Under the pieces are notes generated by a model, which had not been told where the DNA came from, ran no database searches, and saw nothing but the letters and a program-made list of their open reading frames with translations. A stretch of 50,514 bases of DNA from assembly GCA_001604385.1 (NCBI GenBank), contig LVBK01000050.1, positions 1 through 50,514 of the forward strand, in the 5' to 3' direction. How positions within the stretch are numbered: the first letter of the stretch is position 1; every line of letters begins with the position of its first letter. Made by a program: the position numbers and the translations under genes. This DNA comes from Spirochaetales bacterium Spiro_09 (GTDB lineage: Bacteria; Spirochaetota; Spirochaetia; Treponematales; Treponemataceae). Shown piece by piece: positions 1 to 6,664 of the stretch.

Positions 1-292
1 AGCCCCTATAGTGATCAGGAACATGCAATCTTTCAGATTAAAGCCATATGTGATTGCTGTTTTTTCTCCGCCATCGGTATTTCCCCACGTATTATCAGGA
101 TTTTTCCCAAATAATTCAATAAATTCTTCAATTGATACTTTGCCAGGAATATGTATCGTAGTCTTCGTATACGCATCGAATAGTGTAATTTGTGCTTTTA
201 TTTTTGAACTTATCCGGTAAATTCTTGATGTCTTGTGCATAAAAAACAGTAGAAAATAATACAAGATACAAAGCTAGCACAATCTTTTTCAT
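1..292 (-). pseudogene. Frameshifted, edge-truncated secreted protein gene (possible integron cassette)
   Basis: The start at 292 is preceded by AAGGAG six bases upstream and gives a signal peptide (MKKIVLALYLVLFSTVFYAQ, cleavage probably after the Ala before Gln). The frame then stops at 128 after about 54 residues. The second minus frame from about position 200 to the window edge stays open and reads as sensible protein (…AQITLFDAYTKTT…KVSIEEFIELFGKN…). Removing one base from the TTTT run at 196-199 (AAAA on the coding strand) joins the two frames into one secreted protein. So this is either a one-base frameshift mutation or a sequencing error in a short homopolymer. I recognise no family. 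It is AT-rich, as is the next gene, and lies downstream of the integron integrase in the same orientation. Confidence 0.6.
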
Positions 293-496
293 TAACATCT
301 CCTTAACTAATAACTTCAGTGAGCGAAGCGACCAGCCCATCAGTGTGTGGATCAAAGCATGGAAACCGCTTCCTCAGAAACAGCACATCCCGGCATTTCC
401 GGGCACGCAGTCATGTCCCACAGCCAGCAAAATCACAGCCACCAAGCACCGAACCCAAGAACCGCCAGGGCACTTGCCATCGGACCCTGAAACCTC

Positions 497-1108
497 TTAC
501 AGCAGAATATTCAAAAGCCTCAACTCGGACACCAATCGCTTGATATTATTCTCTTTGTGATCATGAAAAATGGTGTGCATGCCTAATTTCCGCGGAACAG
601 TTAAATTGCTTTCCCGATTATCGATAAACACACATTCATTGTAGGCAACCTGCAAGGCGTGTATGGTCTTGCTGAAAATCGCCTCTTTGCTTTTTTGGGA
701 CCCAATTACCGCGGATACGGAAATTACGTCAAAAAGATCATCCAGCTTATATTCGGAGATTGACGCATCCATTCTGTCTTTCTTGTTGTCTGTAATTAAT
801 CCTGTTTTCGCATTCTTTTTTACTTTTTTGATTACTTCAATCATTTTCAGATTTATTGGAGTGTTCTTATACGAATCGAATAAATGCTTGATGGTGATGT
901 TTTTATTCACATTTTTACACAGCTGGTTCCAGATTTGCTCGTGCGTCACCTTTCCCGACAAAAGATCATCGTTATATTTTCCATACTCCCTGGAAAAGAG
1001 GTCATACTCCACTTCGGCATGCTGGCTTATGTACTTGCAAATAGTATATGACCCTGATTTATCAAGGGTTACCACGCCATCATAATCGAATAACACCGCT
1101 TTAATCAT
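497..1108 (-). CDS. HAD-superfamily hydrolase
   Basis: This 203-residue protein has the haloacid dehalogenase motifs in order. Motif I is FDYDG (Asp8 nucleophile, Asp10 acid/base), motif II is the Thr of LITDN near residue 106, motif III is a Lys in SQKSKE near 139-141, and motif IV is FIDNRESN with Asp163. A helical cap lies between residues 15 and 95. It should be a cytoplasmic phosphatase or phosphotransferase; the substrate cannot be read. The likely start has AGGA six bases upstream. The gene is clearly more AT-rich than the integrase beside it. It sits alone, downstream of and co-oriented with intI, which is where a first gene cassette would lie in a reversed integron. Its stop codon abuts a 10-bp sequence that recurs inverted upstream of the gene (487-496 and 1160-1169). 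Confidence 0.85.
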   Translation of the reverse strand: MIKAVLFDYDGVVTLDKSGSYTICKYISQHAEVEYDLFSREYGKYNDDLLSGKVTHEQIWNQLCKNVNKNITIKHLFDSYKNTPINLKMIEVIKKVKKNAKTGLITDNKKDRMDASISEYKLDDLFDVISVSAVIGSQKSKEAIFSKTIHALQVAYNECVFIDNRESNLTVPRKLGMHTIFHDHKENNIKRLVSELRLLNILL

Positions 1109-1427
1109 GTTGATCCTGAACTATTACCGTGTGATACCGATACATACATATCGTTGCGCGAGGTTTCAGCTTGTACAGAACGAAGCTGCTTTGTCTGTCT
1201 TGCGAGTATACGGACGAATGGCTTGCTCACGCCGCCGAAACAGGCTGTAGGCAGAATTCCAGTTCTTTTTTGAATGAAGGGAAACTGTCAACCAAAGTGA
1301 TATTGACAGATACCTGTAGTGTATCATGACTGGAAGGTTATTTCAGAAAAAAATATCCTGGTTACCCGGACAGACCGCCATACCGATGAAGGGCGGTTTA
1401 AAAGAGAAAGGAGACACAGGCAACCGA
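1109..1427. other. Non-coding stretch at the 3' side of intI; candidate attI region
   Basis: No coding region is evident in these 319 bases. Two inverted repeats are visible. One is CTGTCAA/TTGACAG (1285-1291 and 1303-1309, 11-bp loop) and the other is CAGCTT/AAGCTG (1167-1172 and 1183-1188, 10-base loop). In an integron whose cassettes follow the 3' end of intI, attI would lie here. I searched both strands by eye for the canonical GTTRRRY core and found no exact match, so the attI assignment is inference from position only. Confidence 0.3.
1285..1309. repeat. Inverted repeat CTGTCAA-N11-TTGACAG
   Basis: A perfect 7-bp inverted repeat separated by 11 bp, about 120 bp beyond the 3' end of the integrase gene. 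It could be a recombinase-binding pair of the attI site, an operator, or a weak hairpin. TTGACA inside it would also serve as a -35 element, but no convincing -10 follows on either strand. Confidence 0.35.
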
Positions 1428-2642
1428 TTACAGTTGATCCAGCGGACTTTTTACACCTGCAGGACCCTTGTTCAGCACATGCGTATAAATCATGGTCGTT
1501 TTCAGGTCAGTATGGCCTAAGAGTTCCTGAACTGTCCTGATATCATAGCCGTTTTCAATCAGGTGCGTGGCAAAAGAATGCCGAAGTGAATGGCAGGAGG
1601 CTCTTTTCGCGATCCCGGTATCGCGTACCGCCATTTGTATGGACCGCTGAATAACGCTTTCATCGACATGATACCGGCCCTGTTCTCCGCTGCCTTCGTT
1701 CTTCCATCTTCTGCTTTGAGGAAAAACCCACTGCCATCGCCAGTCCCTGGAGGCTCCGCCATATTTGGCCGAAAGCGCCCCCGGCAAGGGAACGGCCCCG
1801 TAGCCGTCCCCGACATCCCGAGAATGAATACTCCGAACATTTTCAAGATGCCGCCTGAGGCGGGGTATCAGCGCGGAAGGAAGCATGGTCCTCCGGTCTT
1901 TCGCCCCCTTTCCGTTTCTCACCAGAATTTCATGACGCTCGAAATCGATATCCTGTACGCGTAAGGAGATACACTCAGCAAGCCGCATCCCGGTGCCGTA
2001 CAGCACCAGCGCGATCAATTGATGGGTGCCGGTCATGCGCGAAATAATTGAGCGCACCTCGTCGCGGCTCAAAACAACCGGCAAACGTTGCGATTTTTTT
2101 GCGCGAATGACAGAGCCTAACTCCGTCACCGGCCGGGACAACATAAACCGCATATAGAATAAAATAGCCGCCAAGGCCTGGTTTTGCGTCGAAGCCGAGA
2201 TTGCGTCGGAAGTGGCAATATGCGATATGTAGCTGTTAACATGAGATTCATCAAGCCGGGCCGGCGCAATGGTACGGTGAAAGTCAAAGAAACGGGTAAG
2301 CCATTTATGGTACGCATCGACGGTGCGCGGACTGTAATGCCTGGCGACAAGAATTTTCCGGTAGGTTTCCAGAAGGCGACCTACCTCGCGCGTCCGTTCA
2401 GCAGACGCCTGATTCTGACCAAATTCCGGCGCGCCCTGATCGGCTACCGAGCGGACCAGGGCACAGAGCGCGTCCCGTTTCTCTTTCGTGTCGGGGAAAA
2501 GCCAGCACTTCAGCACGCGATCATACGAGCCGCCCCCCAGCGCCTGCAGCTTCCGGGCAAGGCCCGCATCATGGGCGCACTCGACCGCAAGCTGCCCAGA
2601 ATTATGTACCGTTACACGAATTGTCATGAAGCCCCCGTCCAT
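1428..2642 (-). CDS. intI: Integron integrase (IntI-type tyrosine recombinase) with N-terminal extension
   Basis: A tyrosine recombinase of 404 residues. Residues about 88-180 are the SAM-like core-binding domain (LLETYRK…RHYSPRTVDAY). The catalytic domain has Arg220 (YGTGMR), Lys245 (NGKGAKDR), His351/Arg354 (HSLRHSFATH), His377 (LLGH) and nucleophile Tyr386 (TTMIYTHVL). Two features separate it from XerC/D and identify it as IntI: the extra stretch at about residues 278-310 (AVPLPGAL…KYGG…DWRWQWVFPQ) and the C-terminal signature HVLNKGPAGVKSPLD. Residues 1-70 are an additional domain not found in class 1 IntI. ATG 2627 (preceded by GGGGG) is an alternative start five residues in. By family knowledge it recombines attI with attC sites to insert or excise gene cassettes. 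The downstream co-oriented AT-rich genes are cassette candidates. Confidence 0.92.
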   Translation of the reverse strand: MDGGFMTIRVTVHNSGQLAVECAHDAGLARKLQALGGGSYDRVLKCWLFPDTKEKRDALCALVRSVADQGAPEFGQNQASAERTREVGRLLETYRKILVARHYSPRTVDAYHKWLTRFFDFHRTIAPARLDESHVNSYISHIATSDAISASTQNQALAAILFYMRFMLSRPVTELGSVIRAKKSQRLPVVLSRDEVRSIISRMTGTHQLIALVLYGTGMRLAECISLRVQDIDFERHEILVRNGKGAKDRRTMLPSALIPRLRRHLENVRSIHSRDVGDGYGAVPLPGALSAKYGGASRDWRWQWVFPQSRRWKNEGSGEQGRYHVDESVIQRSIQMAVRDTGIAKRASCHSLRHSFATHLIENGYDIRTVQELLGHTDLKTTMIYTHVLNKGPAGVKSPLDQL

Positions 2643-2975
2643 TCTCTATTCCCGAAAACGCCATTTTGCCTGTTTTTCTGTTCAATTTATTCACAAAAAG
2701 AGCCAGAAAAAAGCAGCAGGGGACAAAGCCAACGCGCGCAGGCGGCGCGAAGACAGGAGGGTTTCGGCGCGAACTGGCCACCGGCAAGACTCATGCCAGG
2801 GAAGACCTTCGTTCAAACATCGTGACACTCCACTGAAGGGGCTCTGAAGAACACGCGCGCATCTTCAAAGGAGCATCACCGGCAGGTCGGTATACAGCTA
2901 CATACGGTACCGGTTACCGCTTCCGGTAACACAAAGATCCATCTGCCTCTTCTGTTCCTTCCATGCTCTTTTATG
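2643..2975. other. Gene-free stretch upstream of intI and the UDG-like gene
   Basis: About 330 bp between divergent genes with no coding potential that I trust. It contains a hairpin, GTTACCG-CTTC-CGGTAAC (2913-2930), partly repeated just upstream as GGTACCGGTTACC. There is a TATAGT hexamer at 2976-2981 that probably drives the UDG-like gene. In a classical (non-reversed) integron attI would lie here, but no GTTRRRY core was seen and the plus-strand genes beyond look chromosomal. Confidence 0.4.
2913..2930. repeat. Hairpin GTTACCG-cttc-CGGTAAC
   Basis: A perfect 7-bp stem with a 4-base loop, 45 bp upstream of the predicted transcription start of the UDG-like gene. It may be an operator or a transcriptional signal; the sequence gives no function. 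Confidence 0.4.
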
Positions 2976-2987
2976 TATAGTAACTTC
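2976..2987 (+). promoter_or_regulatory. -10 element TATAGT placed for a leaderless transcript
   Basis: TATAGT (2976-2981) is followed by six bases and then ATG at 2988, so transcription would begin at or within a base of the start codon. There is no Shine-Dalgarno sequence upstream of 2988. The -35 region is poor. The same spacing recurs before several other genes in this window. Confidence 0.45.
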
Positions 2988-3740
2988 ATGACGCAGCGGC
3001 AATGGACAGCTTTTTGCACCTTTCGGAATTCCTTTCGCGAACAGTGCGCTCGGTGGCAAGCTGAAACCGGGGCATGGCTCCCCGCGCTCCAGGTCGAAGT
3101 GGCCCGGTCGCAGGAAGGCTCGGCCTATCCCCTCGAAACCTCGATTGTGTACAACCGGGCGCTTGACGAGGTATGCGCAAGCGATTCCATCCGACTCATC
3201 CTGGTCGGCGACAACCCCGGCAAGGATGAACAGCGGGCGCACAACCGGCGATATCTAGTCGGACAGGCGGGAAAACTGGCAGAAGGCTTTTTCCGGAAGA
3301 ATACCGAACTGAACACGGATTTTCGAAAAGACGTGATTATTCTGAACAAGACGCCCATACATACGGCAAAGACCCGACAGCTCGCACTGTTGCAGCGCTC
3401 CGGAGGCATACAATTCCAGCAGTTTTTTGACAAGACGCTCGTATGGATGGCCCGTGAAACAGCGACACTCCGCCAGAAACTCGGCTGCGGGCTTTGGATA
3501 GTCGGCTACAGCGAATTGCGGCCCAAGGGACTTTTCGCCCCCTATGCCCGGGAGCTTGGAGAGGCCTGCAATGCTACCCAAATATCAGCCCGGGACGACA
3601 ATGAAATCCTCCTTTTTCAGCACTTTTCCATGAACCGCTTTACCATCGACTTGCACGAGCGGTATGAGACCGACCGTACGCTGACCGAAAATCTTGCGGC
3701 CACCGGCATTGCACACCGCAAGGAGGTTTTGGGCTGGTAA
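2988..3740 (+). CDS. Uracil-DNA glycosylase superfamily-like protein
   Basis: A 250-residue protein with the fold signature of the uracil-DNA glycosylase superfamily. A strand followed by VGDNPGKDEQ corresponds to motif A (GxNPG-type) in which the catalytic water is positioned, and NRRYLVGQAG follows. A later strand reads VIILNKTPIHT, and near the C-terminus LLFQHFSMNRF may supply motif B (a His after a strand). Family members remove uracil or related lesions from DNA, or are inactive relatives; which applies here is not clear. An in-frame ATG at 2973 lies upstream, but it falls on the -10 hexamer, so I prefer 2988. It is followed after 17 bp by the DMT transporter gene, probably cotranscribed. 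Confidence 0.6.
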   Translation: MTQRQWTAFCTFRNSFREQCARWQAETGAWLPALQVEVARSQEGSAYPLETSIVYNRALDEVCASDSIRLILVGDNPGKDEQRAHNRRYLVGQAGKLAEGFFRKNTELNTDFRKDVIILNKTPIHTAKTRQLALLQRSGGIQFQQFFDKTLVWMARETATLRQKLGCGLWIVGYSELRPKGLFAPYARELGEACNATQISARDDNEILLFQHFSMNRFTIDLHERYETDRTLTENLAATGIAHRKEVLGW

Positions 3741-3757
3741 GGCCCAAAAAAAAACCG

Positions 3758-4651
3758 ATGAGTCAACGAAGAATCTACCATATTATGGCCCTCCTTACCG
3801 TTACGATATGGAGCAGCACGTTTATCTCCACAAAAGTATTACTCGCCGACTTTACCCCGATAGAAATCCTGGTGTTTCGCTTTACCCTCGCCTGGCTGGC
3901 AATGTTTGCGCTCTACCCGCGCGTACACCGGATAGAAAGCATTACACAGGAAATAATGCTGGTGTTTGCCGGTATCTTTGGGGGTTCGCTCTATTTCGTG
4001 GCAGAAAACTTTGCACTGCAGCACTCTCTCGCCTCGAATGTCTCGCTCCTTGTATCAACCGCGCCGATTTTAACCTCGGTAGCCGCACACTTTTTGCTGG
4101 ACGGAGAGAAGCTTACTTCCCGGACAGTCTGCGGGGCCCTTGTGGCCTTCCTCGGTGTATGCCTGATCGTCTTCAACGGTACGTTTGTGCTCAAGCTGAA
4201 TCCCCTCGGCGATATGCTGGCATTGCTTTCAGCGCTTTCCTGGGCGTTGTATTCAATACTCATCAAAAAAATGAAATCCCGCCATTCGATATTCTATACA
4301 ACGCGTAAAATCTTCTTTTACACCCTGCTAACGGTGATCCCCCTGCTTTTCTTCTTTCCCGTCAAACCGGAATTGTCCCGCTTCGTCTCGCTGCCAATCG
4401 CTCTCAATTTTCTGTTTTTGACGGTTTTTGCCTCGTGCCTCGCATATGCGCTCTGGAACAAGGTCATTCTTGGCCTCGGCGCATCCGCCGCCAACACCTT
4501 TATCTATTTCATACCTCTATTAACCCTTGTTCTTTCGGCACTCATACTGAATGAACCGATGACCGTCTTCAGTTTTGCCGGAGCCTCGCTCATCTTCACC
4601 GGAGTCTATGTCGCCACCAAAAAACGCTTTTCAAAAGAAAAGGAAGCTTGA
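3758..4651 (+). CDS. DMT-superfamily (EamA) transporter
   Basis: A 297-residue protein with ten predicted membrane helices in two five-helix EamA repeats. The first repeat starts at MALLTVTIWSSTF, the second near NPLGDMLALLSALSWALYS. The Pro/Trp-containing first helix and a lysine/arginine-rich C-terminus (KKRFSKEKEA) are usual for the family. It acts in the inner membrane as a metabolite or drug exporter/importer; the substrate cannot be told. The gene lies 17 bp after the UDG-like gene and 4 bp before the MATE transporter, so the three probably form one transcript. Confidence 0.88.
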   Translation: MSQRRIYHIMALLTVTIWSSTFISTKVLLADFTPIEILVFRFTLAWLAMFALYPRVHRIESITQEIMLVFAGIFGGSLYFVAENFALQHSLASNVSLLVSTAPILTSVAAHFLLDGEKLTSRTVCGALVAFLGVCLIVFNGTFVLKLNPLGDMLALLSALSWALYSILIKKMKSRHSIFYTTRKIFFYTLLTVIPLLFFFPVKPELSRFVSLPIALNFLFLTVFASCLAYALWNKVILGLGASAANTFIYFIPLLTLVLSALILNEPMTVFSFAGASLIFTGVYVATKKRFSKEKEA

Positions 4652-4655
4652 CATT

Positions 4656-6011
4656 ATGAATATTTCCCGGTTGTTTAACGACAAGGCTTTTTTCCGCACA
4701 CTCTTCGTGTTGGCCCTGCCGATCATGTTCCAGAACCTGCTTCATTCACTGGTCAACATGCTGGACACCATCATGATCGGACGGCTCGGCACCATTGAAA
4801 TTGCAGCGGTGGGTCTGGGAAACCAGGTGTTTTTTCTCCTGAACATGATCTTATTCGGAGCGGTCTCGGGGGCGGCGGTCTTTACCGCACAATACTGGGG
4901 AAAAAAAGACACGAGCGGGATCCGGCAAACCACCGGGCTCGCTTTGATTATCGTCCTGTCGATCGGCACTCTTTTTACCCTGCTGTGCCTTGTTTTTCCC
5001 CGACGCATCATCGGCTTCTATTCGGCAGACCCTGCGGTCATTGAACAGGGGGCCCTATACTTGCGCGCCATGGCACCATCGTTCATTCCCTTTGCCATCA
5101 GCTTTGTTTTTATGTTGGTCATGCGGACTACCGGAAAAGTAAAGCTGGCCATGACCGCGACTGCCATATCGCTCAGCCTGAATGCCGTCGGTAATTATGT
5201 CCTGATTTTTGGACCAGGACCCTTTCCGGAACTCGGGGTACAGGGAGCGGGTTACGCGACCGTCCTGGCCCGATGGGTTGAACTGGCGATTGTGCTTATT
5301 ACCGTATACGGCAGGCGATATGTCATGGCCGGAACACTGAGGGAATTCCTTTCGTTTGATCGGGCCTTTGCGGCAAAATTTGTGCATATCGTTACCCCGG
5401 TCATCATCAATGAGCTTTTCTGGGCCTTCGGGGTTACCATGCAAAACGTCATCTTTGCCCGAACAGGCACGGCGGCGATGGCGGCCTTCAATATTACCGT
5501 TACGGTATCCAACCTGGCCTGGTTCATTTTCATCGGACTGGGCAACGGCGCGTCCGTCATGGTGGGCAATAAAATAGGCGAGGGAAACCGGGAAGAGGCA
5601 ACCGAATATGCCTGGAAAATAACAAGATTTTCCGCCCTGCTTGCCGCTTTCGTCGGAGTGTTGCTCTTGCCACTGTCCCGGCTCCTGCCCCTGTTTTTCA
5701 ATATAGAGACGGATGTGCTGCGCACAATCTACCGGATGTTCATCATTTTGATGCTCACCTATCCCTTCCGGGCATTTAACATGTCGGTGATTATCGGCGT
5801 CTTGCGGGCCGGCGGGGATACACGATATTCCATCGTGTTCGATCTGGTTTTTATGTGGACCGTGTCGATACCGCTTGCGGCAGCGGCATCCTTCCTCTTT
5901 GGCTGGCCCGCTTGGGTCATTTACCTCTGCCTGGTAACGGAAGAACCGCTGAAAACAATCCTGGGATACCGAAGGCTTTCAAGCGGAAAATGGCTGCACG
6001 ATGTTACCTGA
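4656..6011 (+). CDS. MATE-family multidrug/Na+ antiporter
   Basis: A 451-residue protein with twelve predicted membrane helices in two MatE halves. The N-half begins LFVLALPIMFQNLLHSLVNM…IMIGRLG (the usual ALP…D.IMIG.LG signature) and the second half begins near VTPVIINELFWAFGVTMQNV. It should sit in the inner membrane and export cationic compounds in exchange for Na+ or H+. An upstream in-frame ATG at 4575 lies inside the DMT gene; the ATG at 4656 fits the family N-terminus and follows AGGAAG. A hairpin at 6016-6046 ends the transcript. Confidence 0.92.
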   Translation: MNISRLFNDKAFFRTLFVLALPIMFQNLLHSLVNMLDTIMIGRLGTIEIAAVGLGNQVFFLLNMILFGAVSGAAVFTAQYWGKKDTSGIRQTTGLALIIVLSIGTLFTLLCLVFPRRIIGFYSADPAVIEQGALYLRAMAPSFIPFAISFVFMLVMRTTGKVKLAMTATAISLSLNAVGNYVLIFGPGPFPELGVQGAGYATVLARWVELAIVLITVYGRRYVMAGTLREFLSFDRAFAAKFVHIVTPVIINELFWAFGVTMQNVIFARTGTAAMAAFNITVTVSNLAWFIFIGLGNGASVMVGNKIGEGNREEATEYAWKITRFSALLAAFVGVLLLPLSRLLPLFFNIETDVLRTIYRMFIILMLTYPFRAFNMSVIIGVLRAGGDTRYSIVFDLVFMWTVSIPLAAAASFLFGWPAWVIYLCLVTEEPLKTILGYRRLSSGKWLHDVT

Positions 6012-6015
6012 AGCG

Positions 6016-6046
6016 ATGCTGACGGGCGACATGCCCGTGTCAGCAT
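6016..6046. terminator. Hairpin between convergent MATE and YchJ genes
   Basis: ATGCTGAC pairs with GTCAGCAT, extended inward by GGGC/GCCC with a two-base bulge, in the 53-bp gap between convergent genes. There is no T-tract, so it may act as a bidirectional but weak terminator or as a 3'-end stabiliser. Confidence 0.5.
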
Positions 6047-6064
6047 CGGCTGACGGGCATTCGT

Positions 6065-6559
6065 TTACCGCCCGCAACACTGCTTGAATTTTTTGCCGCT
6101 ACCGCACGGGCAGGGCTCGTTTCTGCCCACCTTGGGGCTTGAGCGCACAATGGTTGTCGCGGCAAGCTTTCCCTCGGCATACAGCCATTTCCCATCGATC
6201 TTTTTGAACGCCGCGACCTCCCGGTGCTCGTCTTTCAGGCCTTTACGGGAATAAAAGGCGGAAAACTCAACGACGCCCTCGGTATCCGATTCGCCACCCT
6301 TCGTTGTCCCGTGAATCTGCAAACCGTGCCATTCCGATTCGGAACTCCATTTACGGGTTTCTTCAAGATCGATATCATTGCCGCCTTCCTCGCGAATACA
6401 GGAGGTGGCGATAAAATCGATTTCGCCCTTTACATAGGAAGAATACCGGGCCCGCATCAACTGTTCTGCGGTCACCGCAAGCGTTTTTCCCTTTATAACC
6501 GGCTGACAGCAATCAGCATATGTTTTTCCCGACCCGCAGGGACATTGTTTTTTATCCAT
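6065..6559 (-). CDS. YchJ-family protein with two SEC-C zinc motifs
   Basis: A 164-residue protein with a SEC-C motif at each end. These are [13 protein letters not shown] at residues 7-19 and [13 protein letters not shown] near 150-162, each a CxCx(8)CC zinc site. The middle is an NTF2-like YchJ domain ([20 protein letters not shown]…WHGLQIH…VVEFSAFYS…W.Y). This two-ended layout and length are standard for YchJ/UPF0225. The molecular role is not established. It is monocistronic, with an AAGGAG 12 bases before the start. Confidence 0.9.
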   Translation of the reverse strand: MDKKQCPCGSGKTYADCCQPVIKGKTLAVTAEQLMRARYSSYVKGEIDFIATSCIREEGGNDIDLEETRKWSSESEWHGLQIHGTTKGGESDTEGVVEFSAFYSRKGLKDEHREVAAFKKIDGKWLYAEGKLAATTIVRSSPKVGRNEPCPCGSGKKFKQCCGR

Positions 6560-6623
6560 TGTAATTCATATCTCCTTGCGTATGGTTATACCACAAGACC
6601 GAGGCCGGAAACAATAAACGCGT

Positions 6624-6662
6624 GAGGCCCTTTCAAAACGCGAAAAGTTTTGAAAGGGCCTC
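6624..6662 (-). terminator. Perfect 16-bp hairpin ending the efflux operon
   Basis: GAGGCCCTTTCAAAAC (6624-6639) and GTTTTGAAAGGGCCTC (6647-6662) form a perfect 16-bp stem around a 7-base loop, immediately after the stop of the RND pump gene. There is no T-run beyond it on the minus strand. It probably ends the three-gene efflux transcript. Confidence 0.7.
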
Positions 6663-6664
6663 GA

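Noticed and set aside
293..496. attC site between the first two left-end genes
   Set aside because: GTTATTAGTTAAGG near 300-315 resembles a GTTRRRY core but has no exact match, and no complementary core lies 50-130 bp away. Only position argues for it.
1428..2642. XerC/XerD or phage integrase
   Set aside because: The IntI-specific insert and C-terminal signature are both present, which XerC/D and phage enzymes lack.
2184..2825. 213-residue plus-strand reading frame
   Set aside because: It lies antisense to intI; its composition reflects the high GC of the real gene.
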